Part shown: positions 29,435-39,441 of the stretch, piece by piece
Layout: each line of letters opens with the position of its first letter
How positions within the stretch are numbered: the stretch's first letter is position 1
Source of the DNA: Prauserella halophila
GTDB taxonomy: Bacteria > Actinomycetota > Actinomycetes > Mycobacteriales > Pseudonocardiaceae
NCBI RefSeq assembly: GCF_024171895.1
Contig: NZ_JAMTCQ010000010.1
Coordinates: 310,001-374,000, forward strand
DNA: 64,000 nt
Direction of reading: 5' to 3'
The notes under the pieces: model-generated
Seen by the model: the letters and a program-made list of their open reading frames with translations, nothing else
Databases searched by the model: none
Told to the model about the DNA's origin: nothing
Translations under genes and position numbers: made by a program

Positions 29435-30154
29435 ATGAACCAGCCGTATCCGGGCGGATATCCGCAGCAGCCGGGCGGCCCCGGCCAGTTCGGCCGGCCC
29501 GGCCCGTACGGGCACCCGGGCGGCCCGGGGTACGGACACCCGCAGGCGGGGTTCGCCCCGCGCAAGCCGAGCACGGCGATGGCCTACGTCACGGCGATCG
29601 CGTTCCTGCTCGCGATCGCGATCCTCTACCTCTCGGCAACGATGTCGATCGACCTGCCGGAAAGCGAATTCGCCGCGTACATGCGGTTTACGATGACCGG
29701 CTTCGCCTTCCTGGGGATGCCGAACGACAACGCCGACGCCATCATCGCGGTCACCTATTCGTACCCGTCGACGCTGCTGCTGTTCGTCGTGCTGCTGTTC
29801 GCCCGCATCGGGTTCGCCCGGTGGGTCGCTGCGGGGCTGGGCTTGCTCGGCTTCGCGTACTACGTGTTCGCACTGATCAAATACCTGGCGATCGGGTACG
29901 AGGCCACGATCGACGGAACGACCGTCGGCTTCGATCTCCCCGCCGAGTTCTCGATCTTCCCCGCCATCGTTGCGCTGGTGCTGCTGGGCGGGTCGATCAT
30001 GGCCGTGTTGCCCGCGACCGGCCGTGCGATGCGCGGGGGCAAGCCGAAACAGCCGCAGGGACCGTCGATGGGCCCGCCGGGCTACGGACCGCCCGGTTAC
30101 CCGCCGCCCGGCTCCGTCCCGCCCGGCTCCGTCCCGCCCGGCTACGGCCCGTAA
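29435..30154 (+). CDS. Membrane protein with Pro/Gln/Gly-rich termini
   Basis: The 239-residue protein has a disordered N-terminus (about 45 residues, PGGYPQQPGG-like), four hydrophobic segments (about 50-70, 108-126, 130-150, 172-195) and a second PG-rich tail with PPGSVPPG repeats. The termini resemble those of the MTYPPQPG family at 37.6-45.4 kb, but it lacks their Cys...WC domain. ATG 29435 follows GAGGGG by about 7 nt. Function unknown. Confidence 0.75.
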   Translation: MNQPYPGGYPQQPGGPGQFGRPGPYGHPGGPGYGHPQAGFAPRKPSTAMAYVTAIAFLLAIAILYLSATMSIDLPESEFAAYMRFTMTGFAFLGMPNDNADAIIAVTYSYPSTLLLFVVLLFARIGFARWVAAGLGLLGFAYYVFALIKYLAIGYEATIDGTTVGFDLPAEFSIFPAIVALVLLGGSIMAVLPATGRAMRGGKPKQPQGPSMGPPGYGPPGYPPPGSVPPGSVPPGYGP

Positions 30155-30302
30155 CCCGGATTCACTCGCTGACCGCAGCGAATCGGTAGCTCTCAGTCAC
30201 CGGACGACGGTCGTCGTCCTCCGAACCGGTGATTCCGGCAGGTTCGGCGCAACCGACGCAATACGCACACGTCTCCCGACGTAGAAGCCGGTGCCGACCG
30301 GC

Positions 30303-30339
30303 TCGGGGCCGAGGGGCGTCGGGGGTCTCTCGGCCCCGA
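30303..30339. terminator. Hairpin terminator upstream of purS
   Basis: Perfect 11-bp arms (TCGGGGCCGAG and its complement) around a 15-nt loop. It probably ends transcription from the membrane protein gene at 29435. The rest of 30155-30440 shows no gene. Confidence 0.65.
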
Positions 30340-30440
30340 AGGTCGGCTCCGGCCGTCACTGGGTTACGCTGACCGGGCCATCCGACCTGCGGAAACGTTC
30401 TTCCAACGCAGCGCTTTCGAAACGCAAGGAGCAGCCTGTC

Positions 30441-30680
30441 GTGGCCCGAGTAGTCGTCGACGTCATGCCCAAGCCCGAGATCCTCGACCCGCAGGGGCAG
30501 GCCGTCGCCGGCGCCCTTCCGCGGCTCGGGTTCGACGGAGTGGCCGAAGTTCGTCAGGGTAAGCATTTCGAGCTGGAAGTCGACGACTCGGTCGACGACG
30601 ACACGCTCGCGAAGATCGCCGAAGGCTTCCTCGCCAACCCCGTGATCGAGGACTGGACGATCCGGCGGGTGGAGCAGTGA
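30441..30680 (+). CDS. purS: Phosphoribosylformylglycinamidine synthase subunit PurS
   Basis: The 79-residue protein is the small structural subunit that joins PurQ and PurL in the FGAM synthase complex. It shows the typical [19 protein letters not shown] start and the ending [19 protein letters not shown] 30441 follows AAGGAG by 9 nt. Its stop overlaps the purQ start codon (GTGA), so PurS and PurQ are made in coupled fashion. purL itself is 4.4 kb further on, separated by an ABC exporter operon on the other strand. Confidence 0.95.
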   Translation: MARVVVDVMPKPEILDPQGQAVAGALPRLGFDGVAEVRQGKHFELEVDDSVDDDTLAKIAEGFLANPVIEDWTIRRVEQ

Positions 30681-31357
30681 CCGCTCGTATCGGCGTCATC
30701 ACATTCCCGGGCACCCTCGACGACGTCGACGCCGTCCGCGCGGTGCAGCGCTCCGGCGCCGAGGCCGTCCCGCTGTGGCATGCCGACGCCGACCTCCACG
30801 GTGTCGACGCGGTCGTCGTGCCCGGCGGGTTCTCTTACGGCGACTACCTGCGCTGCGGTGCGATCGCCCGGTTCGCGCCCGTGATGACGTCGGTGATCGA
30901 CGCTGCGGGCACGGGCATGCCGGTGCTGGGCATCTGCAACGGCTTCCAGATCCTCTGCGAGGCGGGCCTGCTTCCGGGCGCGTTGGTGCGCAACGACAAG
31001 CTGCACTTCGTGTGCCGCGACCAGTGGCTGCGCGTCGAGAACAACACGACGGCGTGGAGCACGCGTTACGACTCCGGCGCAGAGGTGCTGATCCCGCTGA
31101 AGTCCGGCGAAGGCGGCTACATGGCCGACGACGCCACGTTGGAGCGCCTCGACGGCGACGGCCGAGTGGTGTTCCGGTACGTCGGTGAGAACCCCAACGG
31201 GTCGCTGGGCGACATCGCGGGTATCGCGAACGAGACCGGCCGGATCGTCGGACTGATGCCGCACCCGGAGCACGCCATCGACGCGCTCACCGGCCCGTCC
31301 GACGACGGCCTCGGCATGTTCTACTCCGCGCTCGACGCGCTGGGCGTCGCGGCCTGA
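30677..31357 (+). CDS. purQ: Phosphoribosylformylglycinamidine synthase glutaminase subunit PurQ
   Basis: The 226-residue class I glutamine amidotransferase supplies ammonia to PurL for conversion of FGAR to FGAM. It has the N-terminal [27 protein letters not shown], the nucleophile in [10 protein letters not shown] and the His-Glu pair in [12 protein letters not shown] 30677 overlaps the purS stop by 4 bp. It is convergent with the ABC exporter genes. Confidence 0.96.
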   Translation: MTARIGVITFPGTLDDVDAVRAVQRSGAEAVPLWHADADLHGVDAVVVPGGFSYGDYLRCGAIARFAPVMTSVIDAAGTGMPVLGICNGFQILCEAGLLPGALVRNDKLHFVCRDQWLRVENNTTAWSTRYDSGAEVLIPLKSGEGGYMADDATLERLDGDGRVVFRYVGENPNGSLGDIAGIANETGRIVGLMPHPEHAIDALTGPSDDGLGMFYSALDALGVAA

Positions 31358-31397
31358 CCAGCCGTACCGGGGAGAATCGCCGCATCACATCACCGCG

Positions 31398-33152
31398 TCA
31401 GGTCGCCCCGGCCTCTTGAGCGGAGGCGGTTCGAACCAGCCGCGCGTAGGGTCCGTCGGCGCCGAGCAGCTCGGCGTGACTGCCCAGTTCGCTGATGTGC
31501 CCGTCCTCGACGACGGCGACGCGGTCGGCGGCGGCCGCGGTGTGCAGCCGGTGCGCGATCGCGATCACGGTGCGCCCCTCCAGAACCCGGGCGAGGGTGC
31601 GTTCGAGATCCCTCGCCGACGACGTGTCGAGCAGCGACGTGGCCTCGTCCAGCACGAGCGTGTGCGGATCCGCGAGCACCACCCGTGCGAGCGCGAGTTG
31701 CTGTGCCACGGCCGCGGGCACCGCGTGGGCGCCCGTTCCGAGGGTGGTGTCCAGACCGTCGGGCAGCGCCGACGCCCAACGGTCGCCGCCCGCGGCGCGC
31801 AGCGCATCCCACAGCCGCTCGTCGGTCCACGAGCCGTCGCCGGGCAGTGTCAGATTCTCCCGTAGCGTGCCCGCGAAGACGTGCTGTTCCTGTGTCAGCA
31901 ACAGCACCTCCCCGCGGAGTACGTCGTCGGCGAGCCCCGACACCTCGGAACCCCCGATCGTCACCGAACCGCGCGTCGGCGCCGAGATCCCCGCGAGCAG
32001 CCTGGCGAGCGTCGATTTCCCCGCTCCCGACGGTCCGACGATCGCCAGCTGCTGCCCGCGCGGCACCCGCAGGTCGATCCCGCGGAGCACCTCCTTGCCC
32101 GCGGTGTAGCTGAAGTGCACGTCGCGGAGGTCGATGTCCCTGCCGCTGGGCGCGGCTGCGGTGCGCTCGTCGTCGGGGCCCTGCACACCGAGCACCCTGC
32201 GCAGGGCCGTTCCGGCCACCGCCATGTCCTCGAACCACCACAGCAGCTCGTCCATCGGCGAGGCGAGCGCCTGGATGTACAGCACCATCGTGGCGATCGT
32301 GCCCAGCTCGACCAGTCCCTGCGTGTAGGCCCAGCCGCCGAGAATCAGCGTCGCCGCGATCGGCAACGTGTGCGACAGCTCGAGGAACGGCGTCCAGCGG
32401 GTCTGCAGCAGCCGCAGCCGTCGTTCGCCCCGGATCGCGGTCTGCAGGCTGTCCTCACCGGTGCGTTCGCGGTGGCCGGTCAGCCCGAACGCCTCGGTGG
32501 TACGCGCGCCCTCCGCCGTTTCGTGGGTCGTCGAGTGCAGCACCGCCCACGACCGGAGCATGCCTGCGATGACGTCGGGCGCCCGCCGCAGATACCAGCG
32601 GGTCGGGAAGTACACCACCGCGGCGGCGACGAGCAGTCCGAGCGCAAGCAGCGGCGACGTCACGATCATCGCGACGGTCGTGATCGACAGCGTCAGTGCC
32701 GACGTCGTGATCGTCGGCACCGCGTTGCGGACGGCGTGGTCGATCCGGTCGACGTCGGAGGTCGCCCTGCTGAGCAGGTCGCCCGTGCCCGCCGCCTCGA
32801 TGTCGCTCAGCGGCAATCGCAGCGCCTGGCCGATGAGGCCTTCGCGTGCCCCGGCGATGATGCGTTCGCCGAGCATGCCGATGCGTGCGTGGGCCACCTT
32901 GCTGAGGGCCGCCTGCACGACGAGTGCCGCGACGAACACGAGCGCGAGGACGTCGATCTCCCCGGCGCCGCCGCCTCCGGTGACGTGGTCGACGAGCGTG
33001 CCGAGGATCTGCGGCCCCGCGATCCCCGCCACCGTCGCGACGGTGAACAGTGCCGCCGCGACCAGCAGCGCCCTGCGGTGCTGCCGCAGCGTTCCGCGCA
33101 GCCAGGTCCGCGTCGCGGCACGGGACGCCAGCGGCAGTGTGCCCGCGATCAT
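31398..33152 (-). CDS. ABC exporter half-transporter with intact Walker A and degenerate signature
   Basis: The 584-residue protein has a six-helix membrane domain (about 30-310) and a C-terminal ATPase domain. Walker A (GPSGAGKST), Q-loop (LLTQEQHVF), Walker B with catalytic Glu (LVLDEAT) and the H-loop (AIAHRL) are intact. The ABC signature LSGGQ is replaced by HAVPAAVAQQ, so its own signature cannot work normally. Its start (ATG 33152) overlaps the stop of the partner gene by 4 bp, and the two complement each other. Substrate unknown; probably an exporter of a small molecule, lipid or peptide. Confidence 0.92.
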   Translation of the reverse strand: MIAGTLPLASRAATRTWLRGTLRQHRRALLVAAALFTVATVAGIAGPQILGTLVDHVTGGGGAGEIDVLALVFVAALVVQAALSKVAHARIGMLGERIIAGAREGLIGQALRLPLSDIEAAGTGDLLSRATSDVDRIDHAVRNAVPTITTSALTLSITTVAMIVTSPLLALGLLVAAAVVYFPTRWYLRRAPDVIAGMLRSWAVLHSTTHETAEGARTTEAFGLTGHRERTGEDSLQTAIRGERRLRLLQTRWTPFLELSHTLPIAATLILGGWAYTQGLVELGTIATMVLYIQALASPMDELLWWFEDMAVAGTALRRVLGVQGPDDERTAAAPSGRDIDLRDVHFSYTAGKEVLRGIDLRVPRGQQLAIVGPSGAGKSTLARLLAGISAPTRGSVTIGGSEVSGLADDVLRGEVLLLTQEQHVFAGTLRENLTLPGDGSWTDERLWDALRAAGGDRWASALPDGLDTTLGTGAHAVPAAVAQQLALARVVLADPHTLVLDEATSLLDTSSARDLERTLARVLEGRTVIAIAHRLHTAAAADRVAVVEDGHISELGSHAELLGADGPYARLVRTASAQEAGAT

Positions 33153-34816
33153 CGGTTCGACACCTCCGTGGCCGTCTCCGCATCGCCGAGCGTCAGGTCG
33201 CCGGCGGTCACGACGTGGTCGGCCACCACGGCCCAGAGCGCGCTCTGGGCGAACACGATCGTCGTTCTTCCCCGTCGTAGAGCCGCGACGCGTTCGGTGA
33301 TGCGGGCCTCGGTGTGGGCGTCGACCGCCGAGGTGGGTTCGTCGAGCACCAGCACGTCGGCGTCGGTCACGAGGGCGCGCGCGAGGCTCAGTCGCTGACG
33401 CTGACCACCCGACACCTCGCGTCCGCGTTCGCCGATGTACTCCCTGATCCCGTCCGGAAGGCCGGCCAGGATGTCGTCGGCGTCGGCCGCCCAGAGTGCT
33501 TTGTCGACATCGCCACCACGCCGGCGAGCCGCGTCGAGTTCGTCGGCGAGGATTCCGGAGAACCAGACGTCCTGGTTGTGGGCGTGGACGACGCGTTCGC
33601 GGAGCTCGGGGAGTCCTACTCGGTCGGTCGGAACGCCGGACAGCAGCGCGGGCTCGCCGTCGCCGGTGAATCTGCTCAGCCGCTCGGCGATCGCTTCCGC
33701 GTGCTCGCCCGCGTCGACGACGGTGAGCTCTCCCGCAGCCGCCGTCAGTCCGGTCGTGGGATCACCCGCGTCGAGCGGGCCGCCCGGCAGTGTGGCGGGG
33801 TTCTCGGGCTCGGGAAGTCGCCTGCGCAGGGACAGCAGCCTGCACACCCTTGCCGCCGACACGAGCGCCGATGCCAGGTCGCCGGTGGCCATGGTCGCGG
33901 TCGTCACCGGGATCGCGAGGAACGCCGAGGCACCGTAGAACGCGACGAGCTCGCCCACCGTGATGTCGCCTGCCAGCGCGAGCCGCGCGCCCAGCCAGGT
34001 GATCGCCACGGTGACGAGACCGGGCAGCACCACCTCTGCGGCCGCGAGCCACGACTGCGCCCGTGCCACGCCCATCCCCGTGTCGCGCACATGACCGCTC
34101 GCGGCGCGGAACCGCTCGCCGAACTGCCGTTCGCCGCCGACGCCGCGCAGGATCCGCAGCCCGGACACCACGTCCGCAGCGACTGCGCTCATCGCCGACC
34201 GCCGCTGTCGCTGCGCGTCGACCTTACGCTGGATCGGCGCGACGAGCGGACCGATCCCGGCCACAGCCAGCGGCACGCCGACGAGCGCCACCCCAGCCAG
34301 CAGTGGTGAGTAACTCAGCAGCGCGACGCCCACGGCGAGGAACGCCACGATCGAGCCCAGCAGCCGCCCCGACACCTCGAACACGTTGCCGATGCGACTC
34401 AGGTCCGACGAGGAGATCGCCAGCACCTCGCCCGAGCTGACCTGCGCCCGCAGGGAACCACCGAGCCGTGCGACGTGCGTCGCCACGAGCCGCTGCGTCG
34501 TCGACGCGCCGTGCAGCCACATGCCAACGACGGCGAACATTAGTGCTCCCCCGAACACCGCCTGGCCCACGCCGATGCCGACGATCAGCGTGATCCTGCC
34601 GACGAGCTCGCCGGTGTCGGCGCCCGCGATGCCGCGGTCGATCGCGTCGCCGACCACGAGCGGCAGGAACGCACCCGGCACGAGCCACACCGCGCCGAGT
34701 ACGGCCGCGGACAGCGCGAGCCAAGGCCGCGAACCGAGCACGGCCAGCAGGAAATGCAGCGGGGTCGGCCGCTGCGGGAGTGTCACGTCGGGAGCGGGAT
34801 ACGGCTTGGTGAGCAC
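33149..34816 (-). CDS. ABC exporter half-transporter lacking Walker A but with intact signature
   Basis: The 555-residue protein has six membrane helices (about 25-310) and a shortened ATPase domain. Where Walker A should be, the sequence reads ELTVVDAGEHAEAIAERL, with no GxxGxGKS/T. The ABC signature VSGGQRQRLSLARAL and DEPTSAVD are canonical, while the H-loop His is Gln (VFAQSAL). It therefore lends its signature to the partner's nucleotide site and probably does not hydrolyse ATP itself. GTG 34816 is used; TAACGT lies 8 nt upstream (leaderless style). It is the first gene of a two-gene operon placed between purQ and purL. Confidence 0.9.
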   Translation of the reverse strand: MLTKPYPAPDVTLPQRPTPLHFLLAVLGSRPWLALSAAVLGAVWLVPGAFLPLVVGDAIDRGIAGADTGELVGRITLIVGIGVGQAVFGGALMFAVVGMWLHGASTTQRLVATHVARLGGSLRAQVSSGEVLAISSSDLSRIGNVFEVSGRLLGSIVAFLAVGVALLSYSPLLAGVALVGVPLAVAGIGPLVAPIQRKVDAQRQRRSAMSAVAADVVSGLRILRGVGGERQFGERFRAASGHVRDTGMGVARAQSWLAAAEVVLPGLVTVAITWLGARLALAGDITVGELVAFYGASAFLAIPVTTATMATGDLASALVSAARVCRLLSLRRRLPEPENPATLPGGPLDAGDPTTGLTAAAGELTVVDAGEHAEAIAERLSRFTGDGEPALLSGVPTDRVGLPELRERVVHAHNQDVWFSGILADELDAARRRGGDVDKALWAADADDILAGLPDGIREYIGERGREVSGGQRQRLSLARALVTDADVLVLDEPTSAVDAHTEARITERVAALRRGRTTIVFAQSALWAVVADHVVTAGDLTLGDAETATEVSNR

Positions 34817-35045
34817 GTGGCACCACGTTACGAAATGACCTGCGCCGATGGCGAGCGGGTTTCCGTGGAGGAGCCGGCCGATCGACGGAGCGCACCAGGC
34901 GCCGACGATCGTGTCCGCGTCCGCGTTGCGGCCCGCTTCGAGGTCGCGGCGCGTATCGCCGGCGGCGACCCTGACCTGCGCCGATGATCGGCCCGGCTCC
35001 GGTCGGCAGGACCGGACCGGGCCGCCGGTGTGTCGCACGTCCACG

Positions 35046-35051
35046 TACCCT
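35046..35051 (+). promoter_or_regulatory. purL -10 box, leaderless start
   Basis: TACCCT lies 6 nt before GTG 35058, and no ribosome site is present. The spacing equals that at purB. Confidence 0.6.
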
Positions 35052-35057
35052 GGGGCC

Positions 35058-37349
35058 GTGGCCACTGACACGACGCTGATCGACACCACCGCCCATGCCG
35101 CGGAGACGCCCGACGCCGCGCAGCCGTACGCCGAGCTGGGCCTTGCCGACGACGAGTACCAGCGCATCCGCGAGATTCTCGGCCGCAGGCCCACCGAGGC
35201 CGAGCTGGCCATGTACTCGGTGATGTGGAGCGAGCACTGCTCGTACAAATCGTCGAAGCGGCACCTCGGTTACTTCGGCGACACCACGACCGCCGAGATG
35301 CGCGAGAAGATGCTCGCGGGCATCGGCGAGAACGCGGGCGTCGTCGACGTCGGCGACGGCTGGGCCGTGACGTTCAAGGTCGAGAGCCACAACCATCCGT
35401 CCTATGTGGAGCCGTATCAGGGTGCGGCCACGGGTGTCGGCGGCATCGTGCGCGACATCCTCGCAATGGGTGCGCGCCCGCTCGCCGTGGCCGATCCGCT
35501 GCGGTTCGGGCCCGCCGATGCCGAGGACACGCGCCGCGTGCTGCCGGGCGTGGTCGCGGGGGTCGCCGGTTACGGCAACTGTCTCGGCCTGCCGAACGTC
35601 GGCGGCGAGGTCGTGTTCGACGAGACGTACGCGGGAAACCCGCTGGTCAACGCGATGTGTGTCGGTTCGATGCGGGCCGAGGACCTGCACCTGGCGCACG
35701 CCTCCGGCGCGGGCAACAAGATCATCCTGTTCGGTGCGCGCACGGGGCTCGACGGTATCGGCGGCGTGTCCGTGCTGGCGAGCGCGACGTTCGACGGCGA
35801 CGAGAGCGCGGGCGGCCGCAAGAAGTTGCCGAGCGTGCAGGTCGGCGACCCGTTCACCGAGAAGGTGCTCATCGAGTGCTGCCTCGAACTGTTCGCCAAG
35901 GACGTCGTCGTCGGCATCCAGGACCTCGGCGGCGCGGGCCTGTCGTGTGCCACGTCGGAGCTCGCGGCGGCCGGTGACGGCGGTATGTACATCGACCTCG
36001 ACCGGGTTCCGTTGCGTGCCACGGGAATGACGGCCGCGGAGATCCTGTCGAGCGAGTCGCAGGAACGGATGTGCGCCGTGGTCGCACCGTCCGATGTGGA
36101 CGCTTTCATGGAGATCTGCCGCAAATGGGACGTCATCGCCACGGAGATCGGCGAGGTCACCGACGGCGAGAATCTCGTGATCGGATCGCACGGCGAAACG
36201 GTCGTCGACGTGCCGCCGCGGACCGTAGCCCACCAGGGCCCGGTCTACGACCGTCCCTACGCACGGCCGGATTCGCAGGACGGGATCCAGTCGTCCACTC
36301 CGGACTCACTGGCGCGTCCGTCCACTCCGGATGAGCTTCGGGAAACGCTGCTGCGACTGATTTCCTCGCCGGATCTCGCCTCGCGGGAATGGGTGACCCA
36401 GCAGTACGATCGCTACGTGCGCGGCAACACCGTCCTCGCCCAGCCCGCGGACTCGGGCATGATCCGGGTCGACGAGTCGACGTCACGGGGCGTCTCGGTG
36501 GCGACCGACTGCAACAGCCGGTACGTCTACCTCGACCCGTACCGAGGTGCGCGGCTGGCGCTGGCCGAGGCGTACCGGAATGTCGCCGCCGGCGGTGCAC
36601 AGCCGCTTGCCGTGACGAACTGCCTCAACTTCGGCTCCCCCGAGGACCCCGGCGTGATGTGGCAGTTCGAACGCGCCGTGCACGGGCTGGCCGACGGCTG
36701 CGCCGAGCTGGGCGTTCCCGTCACGGGCGGCAACGTCAGCTTCTACAACCAGACCGGCGACACGGCGATCCTGCCGACGCCGGTGGTCGGCGTGCTCGGA
36801 GTCATCGACGACGTGCGGCGGCGCATCCCCACCGGCATCGGTAACGAGCCGGGCGAATCGCTGCTGCTGCTCGGTGATACGCGCGACGAGTTCGGCGGTT
36901 CGACGTGGGCCCACGTCGTGCACGGCCACCTGGGCGGACTGCCGCCGGAGGTCGACCTGGCACGTGAGCGCCTGCTGGCGGAGATCCTCGTCGCGGGTTC
37001 GCGCGACGGCATGGTCTCGGCCGCGCACGACCTGTCGGACGGCGGTCTCGCGCAGGCGATCGTCGAGATGGCGCTGGTCGGCCAGTGCGGTGCGCGCGTG
37101 CTGCTCGACCCCGACGCCGACCCGTTCGTCCAGTTGTTCTCCGAGTCCGCGGGCCGCATGCTGGTTGCCGTGCCGCGGACCGAGGAGCTGCGGTTCACCG
37201 AGATGTGCAGTGCCCGCGGTCTGCCGTGGCGCAAATGCGGTGTGGCCGACGAGCATTCGGATCAGTTGGAGATCCAGGACGTGGCCACCTTCGGGCTCGG
37301 CGAACTGCGCGAGGCCTGGGAAGGAACGCTGCCGGCACTGTTCGCCTGA
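35058..37349 (+). CDS. purL: Phosphoribosylformylglycinamidine synthase subunit PurL (small form)
   Basis: The 763-residue catalytic subunit uses ATP and ammonia from PurQ to convert FGAR to FGAM. It is the small PurL type that needs PurS and PurQ. It shows [12 protein letters not shown], the [22 protein letters not shown] core, [19 protein letters not shown] and the second-half [10 protein letters not shown] and [11 protein letters not shown] motifs. The start (GTG 35058) follows the -10 box by 6 nt. A tandem 13-bp duplication (TTCGCCTGAGCGG) spans its stop codon. Confidence 0.96.
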   Translation: MATDTTLIDTTAHAAETPDAAQPYAELGLADDEYQRIREILGRRPTEAELAMYSVMWSEHCSYKSSKRHLGYFGDTTTAEMREKMLAGIGENAGVVDVGDGWAVTFKVESHNHPSYVEPYQGAATGVGGIVRDILAMGARPLAVADPLRFGPADAEDTRRVLPGVVAGVAGYGNCLGLPNVGGEVVFDETYAGNPLVNAMCVGSMRAEDLHLAHASGAGNKIILFGARTGLDGIGGVSVLASATFDGDESAGGRKKLPSVQVGDPFTEKVLIECCLELFAKDVVVGIQDLGGAGLSCATSELAAAGDGGMYIDLDRVPLRATGMTAAEILSSESQERMCAVVAPSDVDAFMEICRKWDVIATEIGEVTDGENLVIGSHGETVVDVPPRTVAHQGPVYDRPYARPDSQDGIQSSTPDSLARPSTPDELRETLLRLISSPDLASREWVTQQYDRYVRGNTVLAQPADSGMIRVDESTSRGVSVATDCNSRYVYLDPYRGARLALAEAYRNVAAGGAQPLAVTNCLNFGSPEDPGVMWQFERAVHGLADGCAELGVPVTGGNVSFYNQTGDTAILPTPVVGVLGVIDDVRRRIPTGIGNEPGESLLLLGDTRDEFGGSTWAHVVHGHLGGLPPEVDLARERLLAEILVAGSRDGMVSAAHDLSDGGLAQAIVEMALVGQCGARVLLDPDADPFVQLFSESAGRMLVAVPRTEELRFTEMCSARGLPWRKCGVADEHSDQLEIQDVATFGLGELREAWEGTLPALFA

Positions 37350-37393
37350 GCGGTTCGCCTGAGCGGGGCGTCGAGCCGGGGTGCGAGTGCGCC

Positions 37394-37519
37394 TCACTCG
37401 ATGGCGTCGGCGCACCAGCCGTCGTTGTCCTTCAGGACGAGGTGACTGGTGGTGCTTTCCCCGCTCTGCTGCGAGTCCGTCGGGGTCACCTTGACCGGAA
37501 CGGACTCCTCGCCGTGGTG
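37394..37519 (-). pseudogene. Remnant of an MTYPPQPG-family membrane protein gene
   Basis: A 41-codon tail ends in TGA at 37394-37396. It reads SHLVLKDNDGWCADAIE at the end and GEESVPVKV earlier. This aligns with the end of the 39533 gene product ([17 protein letters not shown] and [10 protein letters not shown]), including the WC motif. No membrane helix or PQ-rich N-terminus in this frame is found upstream before the next gene's stop region at 37631, so only the C-terminal fragment remains. Confidence 0.75.
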
Positions 37520-37630
37520 GCAACGCCGGGACGTCCGTGCGCGTGACCGTCCCCGGGCTGCGCCCGGTGCCGTTGCCGGGTTCGTTCCTGCCGGGAGGTC
37601 GCATCCGGTCGCCTCGGTGGCTGTGCCCCG

Positions 37631-38413
37631 TTACTGCACGCTCGCGACGCACCAGCCGCCCTGGTTCTGGAGCATGATGTGGCCGGTCCTCACCTGCCGG
37701 CCCTCTCCGGGTGCCTCGCCGGTGGCCTGTATGGGAACGCGCGCCCGGTTGCCGTCCACCCTGGCCTCGCCGGTGACCTCGTACTTGAGTTGCGCGCCGG
37801 AATCGTCGCTCTCCGGATCGGCCCGTGGGCTGCATCCGATCTCGTTGGCCAGCTCGACGTCCCGGTTGTTCAATGCTTCGACGGCCGTCGCCGCGACGGC
37901 ATCCGGACTGCTGCCATCGTTGCTGCTTCCGGACTCGCCGCCCGGGCTGCTGGGGATCTCCGTCGGGCTCGTGGGCGCGCTCGACTCGACAGGTGCGTTC
38001 TGCTGTCCGTTGCCGTCCCCGCCGGACGCGGTCTGCTCGGCGTCGCCGTCGTCTCCGGTGAGGAAACCCGGCGCCCAGAACGCGGTGATCAGGAAGGCCA
38101 CCACGAACGCGACGGCTCCTGCCGAGATCGCCGCGATCAGCCCGGTCTTCTTCCTCGGCGGCTCACCGGAGCTGCCGGCCGGGCCGGGCGCATCGGGTCC
38201 TGGGTGCTGTTGTCCGTATTGCCCGTAATATCCGTACGGGTCGTGCTGTCCGTATCGGCCGTGCTGTGGAGGCTGACCGCCCTGCTGCGGGAATCCGCCC
38301 GACTGCGGGTAGCCGCCGGGGTACGGCGGCCCCTGCGGGGCGCCCGGTTGCTGCTCGTACGGTCCGGGCTGCCCCGGCTGCCCCGGCTGCCCCGGCTGCG
38401 GCGGGTAGGTCAT
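37631..38413 (-). CDS. MTYPPQPG-family bitopic membrane protein, copy 1
   Basis: The 260-residue protein starts [11 protein letters not shown] and has a Pro/Gln/Gly-rich cytosolic part (1-85), RKKTG followed by one membrane helix (about 88-112) ending in APGFL, then a Ser/Gly linker and an external domain with two conserved Cys (IGCSP and GGWCVASVQ at the very end). The Cys pair probably forms a disulfide. It is the most downstream of six related genes on this strand. ATG 38413; function unknown. Confidence 0.75.
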   Translation of the reverse strand: MTYPPQPGQPGQPGQPGPYEQQPGAPQGPPYPGGYPQSGGFPQQGGQPPQHGRYGQHDPYGYYGQYGQQHPGPDAPGPAGSSGEPPRKKTGLIAAISAGAVAFVVAFLITAFWAPGFLTGDDGDAEQTASGGDGNGQQNAPVESSAPTSPTEIPSSPGGESGSSNDGSSPDAVAATAVEALNNRDVELANEIGCSPRADPESDDSGAQLKYEVTGEARVDGNRARVPIQATGEAPGEGRQVRTGHIMLQNQGGWCVASVQ

Positions 38414-38524
38414 CGCGGTCCGCTCCTCGTGTGCCGACGTGGCCTGCTCGCAGGTTACGTCGCTGCCGAAACCAGGTGGGAGTCGTGCCGTGCGTCGGCA
38501 CCGCCGGAGTGGAACCGGGCCGCG

Positions 38525-39310
38525 TCAGAAATCGGACTGCGATCCGCTGCCGGACGGCTGGACATCGGCGACGCACCAGGTGTCCTGGTTTTCGAGCGAG
38601 ACGTCGAGCTGCAGGTTGCCCGACCTCTGGCCGTCTTCGATCTTCATGTCCAGCCTGGCCAAGGCCCTGTCCGGCGACATCTGCTCGACTCCGCTGACCG
38701 ATGCTTGGAACTGGAGACCGTCGGGAGTGTCACTCTCCGGTGCGACGTCGGTGTTTTCAGCGCAGACGATCTGCCGCATGCGAGCCACATCGAGGTCGGA
38801 CAGTGCGGCGGCGTACTCCGTCGCGGCGCTCTGCGCGCCGCCCGTTCCGCCGTCGCTGCCACCGGAGCCGCCGTCACTGCCGCCGAACCCGCCGTCACTG
38901 CTACCGGAGCCGGCGTCACCGCTATCGCCGGTGCCGCCACTGCCTTCCGCGTCCTCGCTGCTGCTTGCGGTCGCCTCGGTGTCGTCACCCACGAAGAAGC
39001 CGGGCACCCAGAATCCGGTGACCACGAGCGCGCCGATCAGGATGACGGCTGCGGCGGAGACTCCGACGATCAGGCCGGTCTTGTTCTTCGGTGGTTCGCC
39101 GTACCCGTTCGGGCCCTGTGGGAAGCCGGGTGGTTGGCCGGGTGGCGGGTATCCGCCCTGTTGGGGCATGCCCTGCTGCGGAAATCCACCGGACTGCGGG
39201 TATCCACCGGACTGCGGGTATCCGCCGTGCTGCGGTCCACCGGGGTGGCCGTAGGGTCCCGGTTGCTGGCCGTACGGACCGGGCGGGCCCGGCTGGGGTG
39301 GGTAGGTCAC
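38525..39310 (-). CDS. MTYPPQPG-family bitopic membrane protein, copy 2
   Basis: The 261-residue protein has the family layout: VTYPPQPGPPG start, PQSGG repeats, KNKTGLI and a membrane helix (about 80-103) ending in VPGFF, a Ser/Gly-rich spacer (GGSDGG repeats), and an external domain with Cys in IVCAEN and DTWCVADVQ. GTG 39310 is preferred over the in-frame ATG at 39331 because GAGGGGG lies 5 nt upstream and the result aligns with the other copies. Function unknown. Confidence 0.75.
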   Translation of the reverse strand: MTYPPQPGPPGPYGQQPGPYGHPGGPQHGGYPQSGGYPQSGGFPQQGMPQQGGYPPPGQPPGFPQGPNGYGEPPKNKTGLIVGVSAAAVILIGALVVTGFWVPGFFVGDDTEATASSSEDAEGSGGTGDSGDAGSGSSDGGFGGSDGGSGGSDGGTGGAQSAATEYAAALSDLDVARMRQIVCAENTDVAPESDTPDGLQFQASVSGVEQMSPDRALARLDMKIEDGQRSGNLQLDVSLENQDTWCVADVQPSGSGSQSDF

Positions 39311-39441
39311 GAAGCCCCCTCTTCTGGTCACGCGATGCGCCCCGTGCGCCCCTCGACTGGGTGACCTTGATCGTCAGCCACTGTCCCACAGCAGCGCGGC
39401 CGACGGCCTCGCGACTGTTGCCCACGGTCCGCGCTAACGAG

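Noticed and set aside
37449-39364. Plus-strand open frames across the MTYPPQPG array
   Set aside because: They are Leu/Arg/Gly-rich readings of the complement of repetitive Pro/Gln codons; the minus strand has starts, ribosome sites and conserved domains.
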